20,156 nucleotides of DNA from a virus, in the IMG/VR virus record IMGVR_UViG_3300043409_000419, positions 1-20,156 of that record; one strand, 5' to 3'. Every line of letters begins with the position of its first letter. Position 1 is the first letter of the stretch. Below the pieces are notes generated by a model. It saw only the letters and a list, made by a program, of their open reading frames with translations, ran no database searches and had not been told where the DNA came from. Positions 12,214 through 20,156 of this stretch are shown here, in pieces. A program made the position numbers and the translations under genes.

Positions 12214-14249
12214 ATACAGTTGAACTCGCTGCCATTATCGCCGTTGCCAAGCGCGAAGTCGAGTTGCGCGTTACTGAGAACGGCGCGGTAAAGGGCGATC
12301 AGGGTCTACCAGGCAAAGATAGCGTAGTCCCCGGCCCTAAAGGTGAACGGGGAGAACGGGGTGGTGATGGCAAGGATAGCTTTGTTCCGGGGCCTAAAGG
12401 CGATACGGGGGCCAAGGGTGACAAAGGCGATACGGGGCCGCAAGGCGAGACTGGACCTAAAGGTAATGACGGCAAGGACGGGACGGATGGTAACAACGGC
12501 GTTTCGATCCGTGACGTTTATGTTGATCCTGATGATGGTGACTTGTACGTTGAACTAACTAACTCGCGACTAATCAATGCAGGCCACGTTAAGGGTGAGG
12601 ACGGCAAGCCGGGCAAGGATGGCCGCAACGGGTTTACAGGCGGCGGTGGTAGTAGCACGGGCGGCGCGTCACTGCCCGCTGGTGGATCGACTGGGCAGGT
12701 ATTGGCTAAGGCTAGCAATGCCGATCAAGACGTGTCATGGCAAACTGTATCGGGCAGCGGCGTTGCGGATGGTGACAAGGGCGATATTACTGTAAGCGGC
12801 GGTGGTACTGTCTGGACCATTGATCCGGGCGCTGTAACGCTTGCCGATATGGCAAACATCGCCACTGCCACGCTGATAGGTCGCACCACGGCTGGCACGG
12901 GCGTTCCTGAAGCATTGACGCCCACGCAGGGTCGCACGGTACTTGGCTTGGGTACGCTTGCCACGCAGTCGGGCACGTTCTCTGGCACGTCAAGCGGCAC
13001 TAACACTGGCGACGAAACGGCAGCGGGTATTCTTGCCAAGCTGATCACTGTTGACGGTCCGGGTTCCGGGCTTGACGCTGACTTGCTTGACGGATTGTCT
13101 AGTGCGGCGTTTGCTACTGCGGCGCAAGGCACGTTGGCATCGACTGCGGTTCAGCCTGCTGCCTTGGCGGGATATCAGCCGTTAGATAGTGATCTGACAA
13201 CGATTGCGGGATTGACTGCCACAACTGACAACTTCATCCAGTCCAAGGCGGGTGCATGGGCATCTAGGACGGTTGCGCAGGTTAAGACTGATCTAGGCTT
13301 GACGGGTACTAACAGCGGCGATCAGACTTCGATTGTCGGGATTACTGGGACCAAGGCGCAATTCGATACGGCGGTTACTGATGGTAACTTTATGTATGTC
13401 GGTGATGCGCCAACTGCTCATACTCACTTGCTTGCGGCTGGCGCTACCGATGTGACCATGACTGCGGCTAACCTTAACACGCTTGATGATGGTGTGGACA
13501 CAACTCTGCACTTCCACGCGGCTGACAGGGATAGGTCTAACCATACAGGCACACAATCTGCGGCGACGATCACCGGGCTTGCTGCTATTGCTACATCAGG
13601 ATCGGCATCAGACCTATCGGCGGGTACGTTACCTGCTGCGCGGTTTGACGATACGGCACATGGTTCACGCGCAGGCGGTACATTACACGCTGTAGCAGTC
13701 GCTGCGGGTGCGGCTGGATTTATGTCGGGCGCGGACAAGACGAAGCTGGACGGCATCGCGGCGGGTGCGCAGGTCAACGTCGGCACTGACATCACCTACA
13801 ACGCGGGCACTCGGTTGCTATCGTCATCGACTGGTAACGACGATACCTTGCCGCTTGTCACGACCGCCAACGCTGGCCTAGCTCCTGCATCGGGCGGGGG
13901 AACGACTAACTTCCTACGCGCAGACGGGACTTGGGCGGCACCTGCTGGGGGTGGCGGGGGAGGCGCAACGGGGGGGACTGCGACTATCGACTTCGGTGCC
14001 GCACCGGGAACTAACATCGCATCCTTGGTTGTAACTGGACAGGCGGCAATTGGCGCTTCGTCCAATATTAAGGTATGGTTTCAGGGAGGTTCAACGGCTG
14101 ATTTTAACGAATATGAGCATCTATTTATTTTGCCCGGTTCGGTTTCATTAGTGGCGGGAACAATCGTTAACGGCGTCGGCTTTACTATCTACGCAACAAC
14201 GCAACTTAGAATTAGAGGCAACGTTGTTTGCCGTTGGGAATGGAGTTAA
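12210..14249 (+). CDS. Collagen-like phage tail fibre protein
   Basis: Predicted trimeric fibre. An N-terminal helix (1-24) precedes interrupted Gly-X-Y collagen repeats (about 29-97), including two copies of a GKDS-V/F-VPGPKG block, and a short second collagen stretch (about 124-146). The remainder is made of repeats common in phage fibres: STGQVLAKASNADQDVSW, GTNTGDET and GTNSGDQT, ADLLDGLSSAAFATAAQ, and SNHTGTQSAATITGL. Two HxH motifs (404-406 and 434-436) resemble the metal-binding sites of T4-like fibre needles. A glycine run (580-588) links to a beta-rich C-terminal module ending RIRGNVVCRWEWS. The start is translationally coupled to the portal stop. Fibre identity is strong; which virion part it occupies (tail tip, side fibre or capsid) is unknown. 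Confidence 0.88.
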   Translation: MNTVELAAIIAVAKREVELRVTENGAVKGDQGLPGKDSVVPGPKGERGERGGDGKDSFVPGPKGDTGAKGDKGDTGPQGETGPKGNDGKDGTDGNNGVSIRDVYVDPDDGDLYVELTNSRLINAGHVKGEDGKPGKDGRNGFTGGGGSSTGGASLPAGGSTGQVLAKASNADQDVSWQTVSGSGVADGDKGDITVSGGGTVWTIDPGAVTLADMANIATATLIGRTTAGTGVPEALTPTQGRTVLGLGTLATQSGTFSGTSSGTNTGDETAAGILAKLITVDGPGSGLDADLLDGLSSAAFATAAQGTLASTAVQPAALAGYQPLDSDLTTIAGLTATTDNFIQSKAGAWASRTVAQVKTDLGLTGTNSGDQTSIVGITGTKAQFDTAVTDGNFMYVGDAPTAHTHLLAAGATDVTMTAANLNTLDDGVDTTLHFHAADRDRSNHTGTQSAATITGLAAIATSGSASDLSAGTLPAARFDDTAHGSRAGGTLHAVAVAAGAAGFMSGADKTKLDGIAAGAQVNVGTDITYNAGTRLLSSSTGNDDTLPLVTTANAGLAPASGGGTTNFLRADGTWAAPAGGGGGGATGGTATIDFGAAPGTNIASLVVTGQAAIGASSNIKVWFQGGSTADFNEYEHLFILPGSVSLVAGTIVNGVGFTIYATTQLRIRGNVVCRWEWS

Positions 14250-14252
14250 TCA

Positions 14253-15725
14253 ATGCCGGGTTTTAGAATTGAGGGCAATACTAGCGGAAACGTTGCCGAG
14301 GTTAATGACGCTAACCAAATCAAAGTCGTGCCCGAAACGGACGCATCTACCAACCCCGGAAACGTGGGTGGCGTTCGTGCGTTTGGTGAAAACGATCAGG
14401 GCTTGATTACTGGCATTACCTCGCTGGCATCGCCTGAGATTGACGTTGATTATAGGATGCGCGTCGCGCAAGACACCATGCTTGACGAAGAGGTGTTCTC
14501 TTACACCGCGCAAAACACGGGCAAGCACAACCTTAGCTCCACGACTATGGCCGCATCGTTTACTGCAGGTCAGTATACGTCCAACTCGGCGTCTATTACC
14601 ACGATCGCAACCGGAACGCAGCTTGCGACTTACGCTTACTTTCCGAACATCGGCGCGAATACTTTGGCGGCTGATTATGAATTGGCGTTTTCGGCGCAAC
14701 CTACGACTAACTCGTTTATTGAGTTTGGCTTAGGTCTGCCGGGTGGCGCTACTGCTGCACCGACTGACGGCGTATTTTTCCGGCTTAACTCGGCGGGCTT
14801 GCAGGGTATTGCATCGAACAACGGCACCGAAACAAGCACGGGTGTTTTCCCACTAGCGGCTGGTTCGGGCGTTTGGGCTTATATCAATAACAAGCGTTAT
14901 CAGTTCATCGTTTACATGGGCGCAGTTGAAGCTGAATTTTGGGTGAACGACGGCACGGGCGCGGTTAAACTAGGTCAAATCCCGCTTCCTGCTGGACAAG
15001 CTAGAATGTGCATGGCGCAAGGGATGCAGGTTTTTCACAAGCACCGCATCGTAGGCGGCGCGGCTGGTGGTGTGTTGCAATCGTTCCTTGGCGCGTATTC
15101 GGTAAGGCTTGGCGGCGCTAATATTAGCACTCTGGCAAGTACGCTAGGCAATCGGATGTATGGCTCTTATCAGGGCTTGTCGGGCGGCACGATGGGCAGC
15201 TTGGCTAACTATGCCAACTCTGCCAACCCGACTGCGGCTGTACCAACAAACACGACTGCGGCGCTTGGCGTCGGCCTTGGCGGGCAATTCTGGGAAACGG
15301 ACACGCTCGCAGTTACGACTGACGGTATTATCCAATCCTACCAAGTCCCGCAAGGCACGGCTAACGTGCAAGGGCGGCGTCTTGTTATTCGCGGCGTGAA
15401 AATTCAGACCTACGTACAGACCGCGCTAACGGGCGGCGGTTATGTCGCGCAATGGTCGCTGGCATTCGGTCACACAGCGGTTTCTCTAGCAACGGCGGAA
15501 GGCGTCACATCCAAGGCCCCGCGACGTATTCCACTCGGCATTCATGGCGTACCATCGGCTGCGGCGGTAAACTCCACGCTTGGTGATATCATAGTCGACT
15601 TCGGGGATGCGCCTGTATTCGTAAACCCCGGCGAGTTTGTGCAAGTCGTCAAAAAGAAAGTCGGAACCGCGCCAACTGCGGGCACCTTAGCTTATACGAT
15701 AACTTATCTGTACGGGTGGGAATAA
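14253..15725 (+). CDS. Putative virion structural protein (GNTSGNVAEV family)
   Basis: A 490-residue protein beginning MPGFRIEGNTSGNVAEVNDA followed by ETDASTNPGNVGGVRAFGEN. I recognise this opening from structural-region proteins of many environmental phages that lack an assigned function. Residues about 75-290 (LDEEVFSYTAQNTGKHNLSS ... FGLGLP ... DGVFFRLNSAGLQGIASNNG ... RYQFIVYMGAVEAEFWVNDG) read as a jelly-roll or concanavalin-like beta sandwich. The C-terminal part (about 310-490) is a second beta-rich domain. There is no membrane segment or enzyme motif. GGAG lies seven bases before the ATG, three bases after the fibre stop. Position among fibre genes suggests a virion surface or tail component; the exact role is not known. 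Confidence 0.78.
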   Translation: MPGFRIEGNTSGNVAEVNDANQIKVVPETDASTNPGNVGGVRAFGENDQGLITGITSLASPEIDVDYRMRVAQDTMLDEEVFSYTAQNTGKHNLSSTTMAASFTAGQYTSNSASITTIATGTQLATYAYFPNIGANTLAADYELAFSAQPTTNSFIEFGLGLPGGATAAPTDGVFFRLNSAGLQGIASNNGTETSTGVFPLAAGSGVWAYINNKRYQFIVYMGAVEAEFWVNDGTGAVKLGQIPLPAGQARMCMAQGMQVFHKHRIVGGAAGGVLQSFLGAYSVRLGGANISTLASTLGNRMYGSYQGLSGGTMGSLANYANSANPTAAVPTNTTAALGVGLGGQFWETDTLAVTTDGIIQSYQVPQGTANVQGRRLVIRGVKIQTYVQTALTGGGYVAQWSLAFGHTAVSLATAEGVTSKAPRRIPLGIHGVPSAAAVNSTLGDIIVDFGDAPVFVNPGEFVQVVKKKVGTAPTAGTLAYTITYLYGWE

Positions 15726-15728
15726 CAC

Positions 15729-15980
15729 ATGGCTAAAGTTACGGTCACATCGGCGGGAACGCAAATTCTAAACGGAGCGCAATCGACTAACACGGTTGTG
15801 GTGGTAGGTTCAACTCCTGTACGTTTTGGTACAGGCACAATTGGCGCTAGGGTGTTCGATGATCTTGCCCCTTTAGGCGCGGGCCAATATATTGTCTTTC
15901 CGCCTTCAATCATCGTCACGGTCTACGCTCTGCCAACTAAGACACAAGCGTTTATCTACACTGAGGGCTTCGGCGCATGA
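15729..15980 (+). CDS. Small beta-rich protein, possibly virion-associated
   Basis: An 83-residue protein, MAKVTVTSAGTQILNGAQST onward, ending IYTEGFGA. Almost all predicted strand (VTVTSAGTQIL, NTVVVVGSTPVRFG, IIVTVYALPT), consistent with a small beta sandwich. It starts three bases after the previous gene, has only a weak GGGA site, and its stop overlaps the start of the giant downstream gene (ATGA, 15977-15980). Such small beta proteins between fibre genes can be decoration or fibre-attachment proteins; that role is inference only. Confidence 0.72.
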   Translation: MAKVTVTSAGTQILNGAQSTNTVVVVGSTPVRFGTGTIGARVFDDLAPLGAGQYIVFPPSIIVTVYALPTKTQAFIYTEGFGA

Positions 15981-18900
15981 TCATTATCGGGCTAACTGAA
16001 AACAATCGTATCGGGCAGCCCGGCGGCGTTCTTGCTAGGTATAAAAGGGGCGGCGCGCTTACTGCCCCTGTTTTTACGTCTAACCCTTCAATCACTGGTT
16101 CTGATGCAGTTGGCAGCGTTTTAACGGTTAACTTCTCGGCAACTGGAAACCCTATTCCAACCGCAACTTATCAATGGACAAATGCGGGCGTTGATATTGG
16201 TGGCGCTACATCCACGACTTACACTTCGACAACTGCGGGTCAGACACTTCGTTGCCGTGTAACGCTAAACAACGGCGTTGGTGGCCCTGTTGTAATGACG
16301 TCCAACTTAATCACGGTTACGTCCGCAGATTACATCATTACGACCGACGCTGAATGGACCGCGCTTATGGCAAACAGCGCCGCAACCCTTTCTGGCAAGA
16401 CTGCCGAGATTAGGGGAGCTCTTGGCGATACAACAATCAGCAGCAAGGCTTTCACAACCCCGTTTGTGGTGCGTGGGGGCGTTGGCGGTTCGGTTCGCCG
16501 GATGAACTTCAACGGCACAATCACCAACCTAACATTCAGGGGCTTGCTTCACCAAATGACTGGGTGGCCTAAAACGCATGACAGCACGGTCATGTTCAAC
16601 ACCTGCAACCTGTCCGGGATGCGGTGGGAAAGCTGCACATTCCGCCACGGATACGGCGCGGGCCTGGTTAATTTGGACCCAACGGCAAATTACCCTGAAT
16701 ATATCAGAACGGACAACGTTCAAACGGCCACGACAACTTCGGCAAGATATGCGCTTACATTCCAAGACCCAGCGGCAACATCGGCGTGGATTGAGTTTTT
16801 CAACCGTGGCTCGGCCAGTGTCTATTACAAAATAGGCGATAATACCGTTGTTGCGACAACTTCCGACACATTGGCTACTACCGGCACAGGATCAACTAGA
16901 TCATCGTCATTTAACCCGCAAACGGCAACCCACATTGCCATTCTTGCGGCGTCTGGGTCGCAGCAAATTAACGCGCGAACAGAGATTGGAATTGCGCACT
17001 ACCTTGCCGATGCGTTCAACTCTAGCGGAGCGGCTAGCGCAACTGACGTTTACTTCCAAGATTGTGAAGTTAGCGACATGGCTAACGGGTTCAAAAAAAT
17101 TACCCCTCCAACAAGTGGCGCGGGTGTTTTAATGGATTGTCGCACCCGCCGCGTTTATATGGACCAATCGGCTTTCGTTGTAGATCCCGGCGCGACACTT
17201 TATGTGCTACGGAATAGCTTTGGTATGCCTTTCGCGCGTTCCGGCATAGCAGAAGCGAATAACGGTGATGCGCGCGACCCCCACGGCGATATTGCGCAGC
17301 ACTTCGGGCCGGGTATTGGTACGCTTGGCCCGCTATACTACGCTGGAAACCGCCATTATATGGAAAACAAGCGATCAGGCGTTGATAGTCAAGGCTTGTT
17401 TGTAAACAGCAACAATTTCACGCCTTCTTATAATCGCGTGTTCTCGATTAGTGACATTTTCTTAGGCGGTGCGGCAAACGGAATTACAGTCGGGGATACT
17501 ACTTACCCTGCCGAGGCAACAATGATTTATGGCGCAACGATTGTTGATCCTAGGGATATTACGACACAAACCCGACTAAGGTTTGAAGATGGGAAAAACA
17601 ATCAAATCTATATAGGTAAGTCTCTCGCCGTTGGGATAGTTGGAAATCCATTACTGGATCAGTCCATAGACATAACTGGAATATCTACGCCATCTTCTGT
17701 TTTTTCTAATCTAAGCGCAGCGCAAACAGCAACTACAAGGGCATCACTTGAAGCCGCTCTGACAACTGTTGGCCCAGCGGCCGGTATTGGTGCTGTAGCA
17801 ACCTCAAACGCAATCGACTGGACTACAACCGATCATACGCAGGTTATCTTGTGGGCAAACGTTCCTAGCGGCGCTGAATGGCTAGACCTTCCGCTTCAGT
17901 CAATTAACGCCATGATCACACTGCCACTGCGCCGCATCTTGAACCGCCGCGCTTCGCAAACTGTTGTGCCTGGAACTGGCGTCGAATGGCGTTCAGTCGC
18001 AACTGATGGCACGACGCAAATTCAGGCGTGGACTACAACTTCTGGAACTATTCAGCCTGACCAATACATCCAAATCCGTAAGATGTCCTCGGCTTCTGGT
18101 TTGACGGCTGTTGATTTCGCTGTGACCATTAACGGGTTTACGCAAATATGCTCTGTTACAACACAAGCTGCGGCCCCAGCAGTCTTCCATATTCAAAGCG
18201 GAACTGGCCCGTATTTCCGCGACCCCGCTAATAGCACTCCAGCCAGCACGACGCGCATGGAGTTTCGGGCTAACATCTACCCAACGTCTCTGCCGGGATC
18301 ATCGGTAAGGCTATTTACCCAAGAAAGCAACTCATGCGATCTTGAACTTACCACGACTGGCGGGTTCCGTCTTTACGTTAGAGATGGCGCGGCTAACTCT
18401 GTTTTGTCTGGAGTAGGTGCATCTACCGGATTTGCGCTAAACCAATGGCAGACAATAGTCGTTGATGTAAACCATTCGGCTGGTACGGCTTCAATCACTA
18501 ACAACGGAACTGTAGCAGGTTCTTGGACTTGGACCCCAACAGCGTCACCGACATTCCCGACAATTCGTGAAATTTCGTTTTGCGGAACAACTGCGGGTGC
18601 AAGTCTAGTTCCATCAGGATGGCAAATTGAATATGCTGAATGTTATTTCACCACAGGCGGAACTCGTACTTTGCGCAAAAACGTTTCAGGCAATGCGGCA
18701 ACGGTAAACGCTGACCCGTGGCGTCAAGGCGCTGGGGACGCTACTTCCCCATCTCTACCTGTAGGCCTGATCTTCACAACGGGCAACAGCCACATGGACG
18801 GCAGGGATAGCGCATCTGGTGAAACATTCGCTGCTAATGTCTACGAATACAATCAATCTGGGGTTATTGCTCAGCCAGTTGGTGCAATCCTTGACACTGG

Positions 18901-20156
18901 CGACGTATCTGGAAACCATCAGGCTGGCGATATTAGCCCAATGGTTTCTTTCGCCAATGCTCTTTCTGCGGCGCGACCAGACCTTAACCGGATTGTGTTT
19001 GTCGGTAATGCGCAGGGCTCTACCGGGTTTGTCGATGGCACATGGTCGGGAAATCCTGCAAATCACCCTAATAGACTTACAACTGCGGTTTCCCGTTGGA
19101 ATGCTGCAAAAACTGCGCTAGAGGGGCAAGGGTTCACAGTGCAACCTCTTGGGGCGGTTCATATTAGCTCTAATCCAGACGCATCGACTGTTGTGGCAAC
19201 GGACGCAAACGTCACTGCAAACGCACTGGTATACCAAAACAGCCAATCGGAATATGTGGACTACCTGCGTGCAAACCTAAACGGCGTTAGCCCAACATTC
19301 CCTGTCATTGTTTCCAACGGGATGCTTTTCGTTGACGCGAACGCTGGAACAAATACCCAAGCGGGCGTGTCTGCTGGTCAGGGCGTTCCTTTTGTCCGCC
19401 CATATACTTGGTTTATGGACCCAATTAATGATTGGAATGACGGCGAAACGGCTAATCTTCCAGTGGCTGACTTTGACGGACTTCACGCCAATAGAGTTGG
19501 GGAAGCCACTAAAGGGCGATTGACCTACGCTGCACTTGCCCGCGCAAATAATAACACCCAAGAAAGCGCCCCATTCTCTTCATTGTCATCGTGGGCAAAC
19601 ATGGAAAGCCTATATGACTTCCGTTCTGGAACGGGCAAGGATATTGTTGGCGCATATAATCTGACGCAAGGGAGCGGTTCACAGCCGGGGCTTATTCGGT
19701 GGGCAAGTGCTTTCGGAACTCGTGTCTTTGACAGACCATCTGGTGCTAACAGGGTATTTTTCCGCAACAGATACCTTCCGGCCCAATACACAATATCGAC
19801 GCGGGTACGGTTTGACAGCTTGTCGGCGGCGCAAGGACTGTTCATGAACACGACTGGGTCGGGATCGGTGCAACAGCGTTTCTTCATTAACGCGACCAAC
19901 TTTGTCGCGGGCAACGCTGGACAAACAGACATAACCACAGCGCACGGCATGTCGATCAACACGACATATAACCTTGCAGTGACTTATGACGGCACCAACA
20001 TTCGAGCCTATAAAGACGGGGTTTTGCTAGGTTCCGCAGTTGCTTCTGTAACGCCTGATCAAACTCGCGGCCTTTATATTGGTTGCCAAAACGACGTATT
20101 CGCGGGGCCGTTTCTTGGCGATATGCAATGGGCTGCAATTTACAATACAGCCTTGT
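15977..20156 (+). CDS. Giant multidomain tail/receptor-binding protein with SGNH esterase and two LamG-like domains (partial)
   Basis: An uninterrupted frame of at least 1393 codons that leaves the window without a stop. Domains read in order: a short N-terminal segment; an Ig-like domain (about 33-115, with YQWTNAGVDIG and LRCRVTLNN); a long beta-rich region (about 116-580) with repeated short strands and Asn/Gly turns resembling a beta-helix; a linker; a first concanavalin/LamG-like domain (about 735-890, FRANIYPTSLPGSSVRLFTQ); an SGNH/SASA-like esterase domain (about 930-1180) with nucleophile block GNSHM (Ser938) and the catalytic Asp-x-x-His block DGLH (Asp1167, His1170); and a second LamG domain (about 1215 to the edge, ISTRVRFDSL, YNLAVTYDGTNIRAYKDGVL). 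This fits a tailspike that binds and deacetylates surface polysaccharide. Start is coupled to the previous stop. The substrate is unknown. Confidence 0.85.
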   Translation, partial: MIIIGLTENNRIGQPGGVLARYKRGGALTAPVFTSNPSITGSDAVGSVLTVNFSATGNPIPTATYQWTNAGVDIGGATSTTYTSTTAGQTLRCRVTLNNGVGGPVVMTSNLITVTSADYIITTDAEWTALMANSAATLSGKTAEIRGALGDTTISSKAFTTPFVVRGGVGGSVRRMNFNGTITNLTFRGLLHQMTGWPKTHDSTVMFNTCNLSGMRWESCTFRHGYGAGLVNLDPTANYPEYIRTDNVQTATTTSARYALTFQDPAATSAWIEFFNRGSASVYYKIGDNTVVATTSDTLATTGTGSTRSSSFNPQTATHIAILAASGSQQINARTEIGIAHYLADAFNSSGAASATDVYFQDCEVSDMANGFKKITPPTSGAGVLMDCRTRRVYMDQSAFVVDPGATLYVLRNSFGMPFARSGIAEANNGDARDPHGDIAQHFGPGIGTLGPLYYAGNRHYMENKRSGVDSQGLFVNSNNFTPSYNRVFSISDIFLGGAANGITVGDTTYPAEATMIYGATIVDPRDITTQTRLRFEDGKNNQIYIGKSLAVGIVGNPLLDQSIDITGISTPSSVFSNLSAAQTATTRASLEAALTTVGPAAGIGAVATSNAIDWTTTDHTQVILWANVPSGAEWLDLPLQSINAMITLPLRRILNRRASQTVVPGTGVEWRSVATDGTTQIQAWTTTSGTIQPDQYIQIRKMSSASGLTAVDFAVTINGFTQICSVTTQAAAPAVFHIQSGTGPYFRDPANSTPASTTRMEFRANIYPTSLPGSSVRLFTQESNSCDLELTTTGGFRLYVRDGAANSVLSGVGASTGFALNQWQTIVVDVNHSAGTASITNNGTVAGSWTWTPTASPTFPTIREISFCGTTAGASLVPSGWQIEYAECYFTTGGTRTLRKNVSGNAATVNADPWRQGAGDATSPSLPVGLIFTTGNSHMDGRDSASGETFAANVYEYNQSGVIAQPVGAILDTGDVSGNHQAGDISPMVSFANALSAARPDLNRIVFVGNAQGSTGFVDGTWSGNPANHPNRLTTAVSRWNAAKTALEGQGFTVQPLGAVHISSNPDASTVVATDANVTANALVYQNSQSEYVDYLRANLNGVSPTFPVIVSNGMLFVDANAGTNTQAGVSAGQGVPFVRPYTWFMDPINDWNDGETANLPVADFDGLHANRVGEATKGRLTYAALARANNNTQESAPFSSLSSWANMESLYDFRSGTGKDIVGAYNLTQGSGSQPGLIRWASAFGTRVFDRPSGANRVFFRNRYLPAQYTISTRVRFDSLSAAQGLFMNTTGSGSVQQRFFINATNFVAGNAGQTDITTAHGMSINTTYNLAVTYDGTNIRAYKDGVLLGSAVASVTPDQTRGLYIGCQNDVFAGPFLGDMQWAAIYNTAL

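Noticed and set aside
12725-13132. Antisense frames inside the collagen-like fibre gene, also at 13424-13795 and 13796-14065
   Set aside because: They mirror Gly/Ala/Thr-rich codons of the real gene, giving Pro/Ala/Val-rich proteins with no ribosome sites.

Overview
The window is part of a tailed double-stranded DNA phage genome (Caudoviricetes). It carries a phage replication and recombination block, a terminase pair, a DUF1073-type portal, a collagen-like fibre and a very large receptor-binding-type protein. No host gene, rRNA, tRNA or integrase was recognised. Base composition is roughly balanced. Promoter-like sequences follow the bacterial sigma70 pattern (TTGACA / TATAAT-like), and the esterase and lectin-like tail protein would suit a surface polysaccharide. 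A Gram-negative bacterial host seems likely, but the sequence does not identify it.

Positions 1-5618, minus strand, read leftward: replication and recombination operon. In transcription order it holds a 78-residue phage protein, a 750-residue primase-polymerase/DUF3987 protein, a Sak4-like ATPase, an SSB-like protein with an acidic DDEIPF tip, a YqaJ/lambda-type exonuclease, and a DEAD/DEAH helicase cut by the window edge. ATPase, SSB and exonuclease together make a complete phage recombination module.

Positions 5619-6087: control region. It has no convincing gene. It holds outward-facing promoters, a pair of long imperfect direct repeats around C-tract/TTATAA cores, a perfect 16-bp palindrome and further inverted repeats. 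It is the best candidate for an operator region or replication origin.

Positions 6036-9061: packaging region. Two small plus-strand genes of unknown function come first, then four TTGCACGAT repeats, the small terminase, a reversed small gene, a small plus gene with a strong UUCG terminator, and the large terminase. The large terminase promoter is placed so that its mRNA would be leaderless.

Positions 9050-10726, minus strand: an inserted cassette of three unknown genes and an orphan cytosine-5 DNA methyltransferase, tightly overlapped, lying between large terminase and portal.

Positions 10804-20156, plus strand: portal, collagen-like tail fibre, a 490-residue putative structural protein, an 83-residue protein, and an open frame of at least 1393 codons running off the right edge. 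That frame encodes an Ig-like / beta-rich / LamG / SGNH-esterase / LamG protein. No protease, scaffold or major capsid gene follows the portal here, so those genes must lie outside the window.

Three promoters (before the primase-polymerase, at the start of the rightward early operon, and before the large terminase) share a core around CGCC-N-ATGCTA, which points to common regulation.
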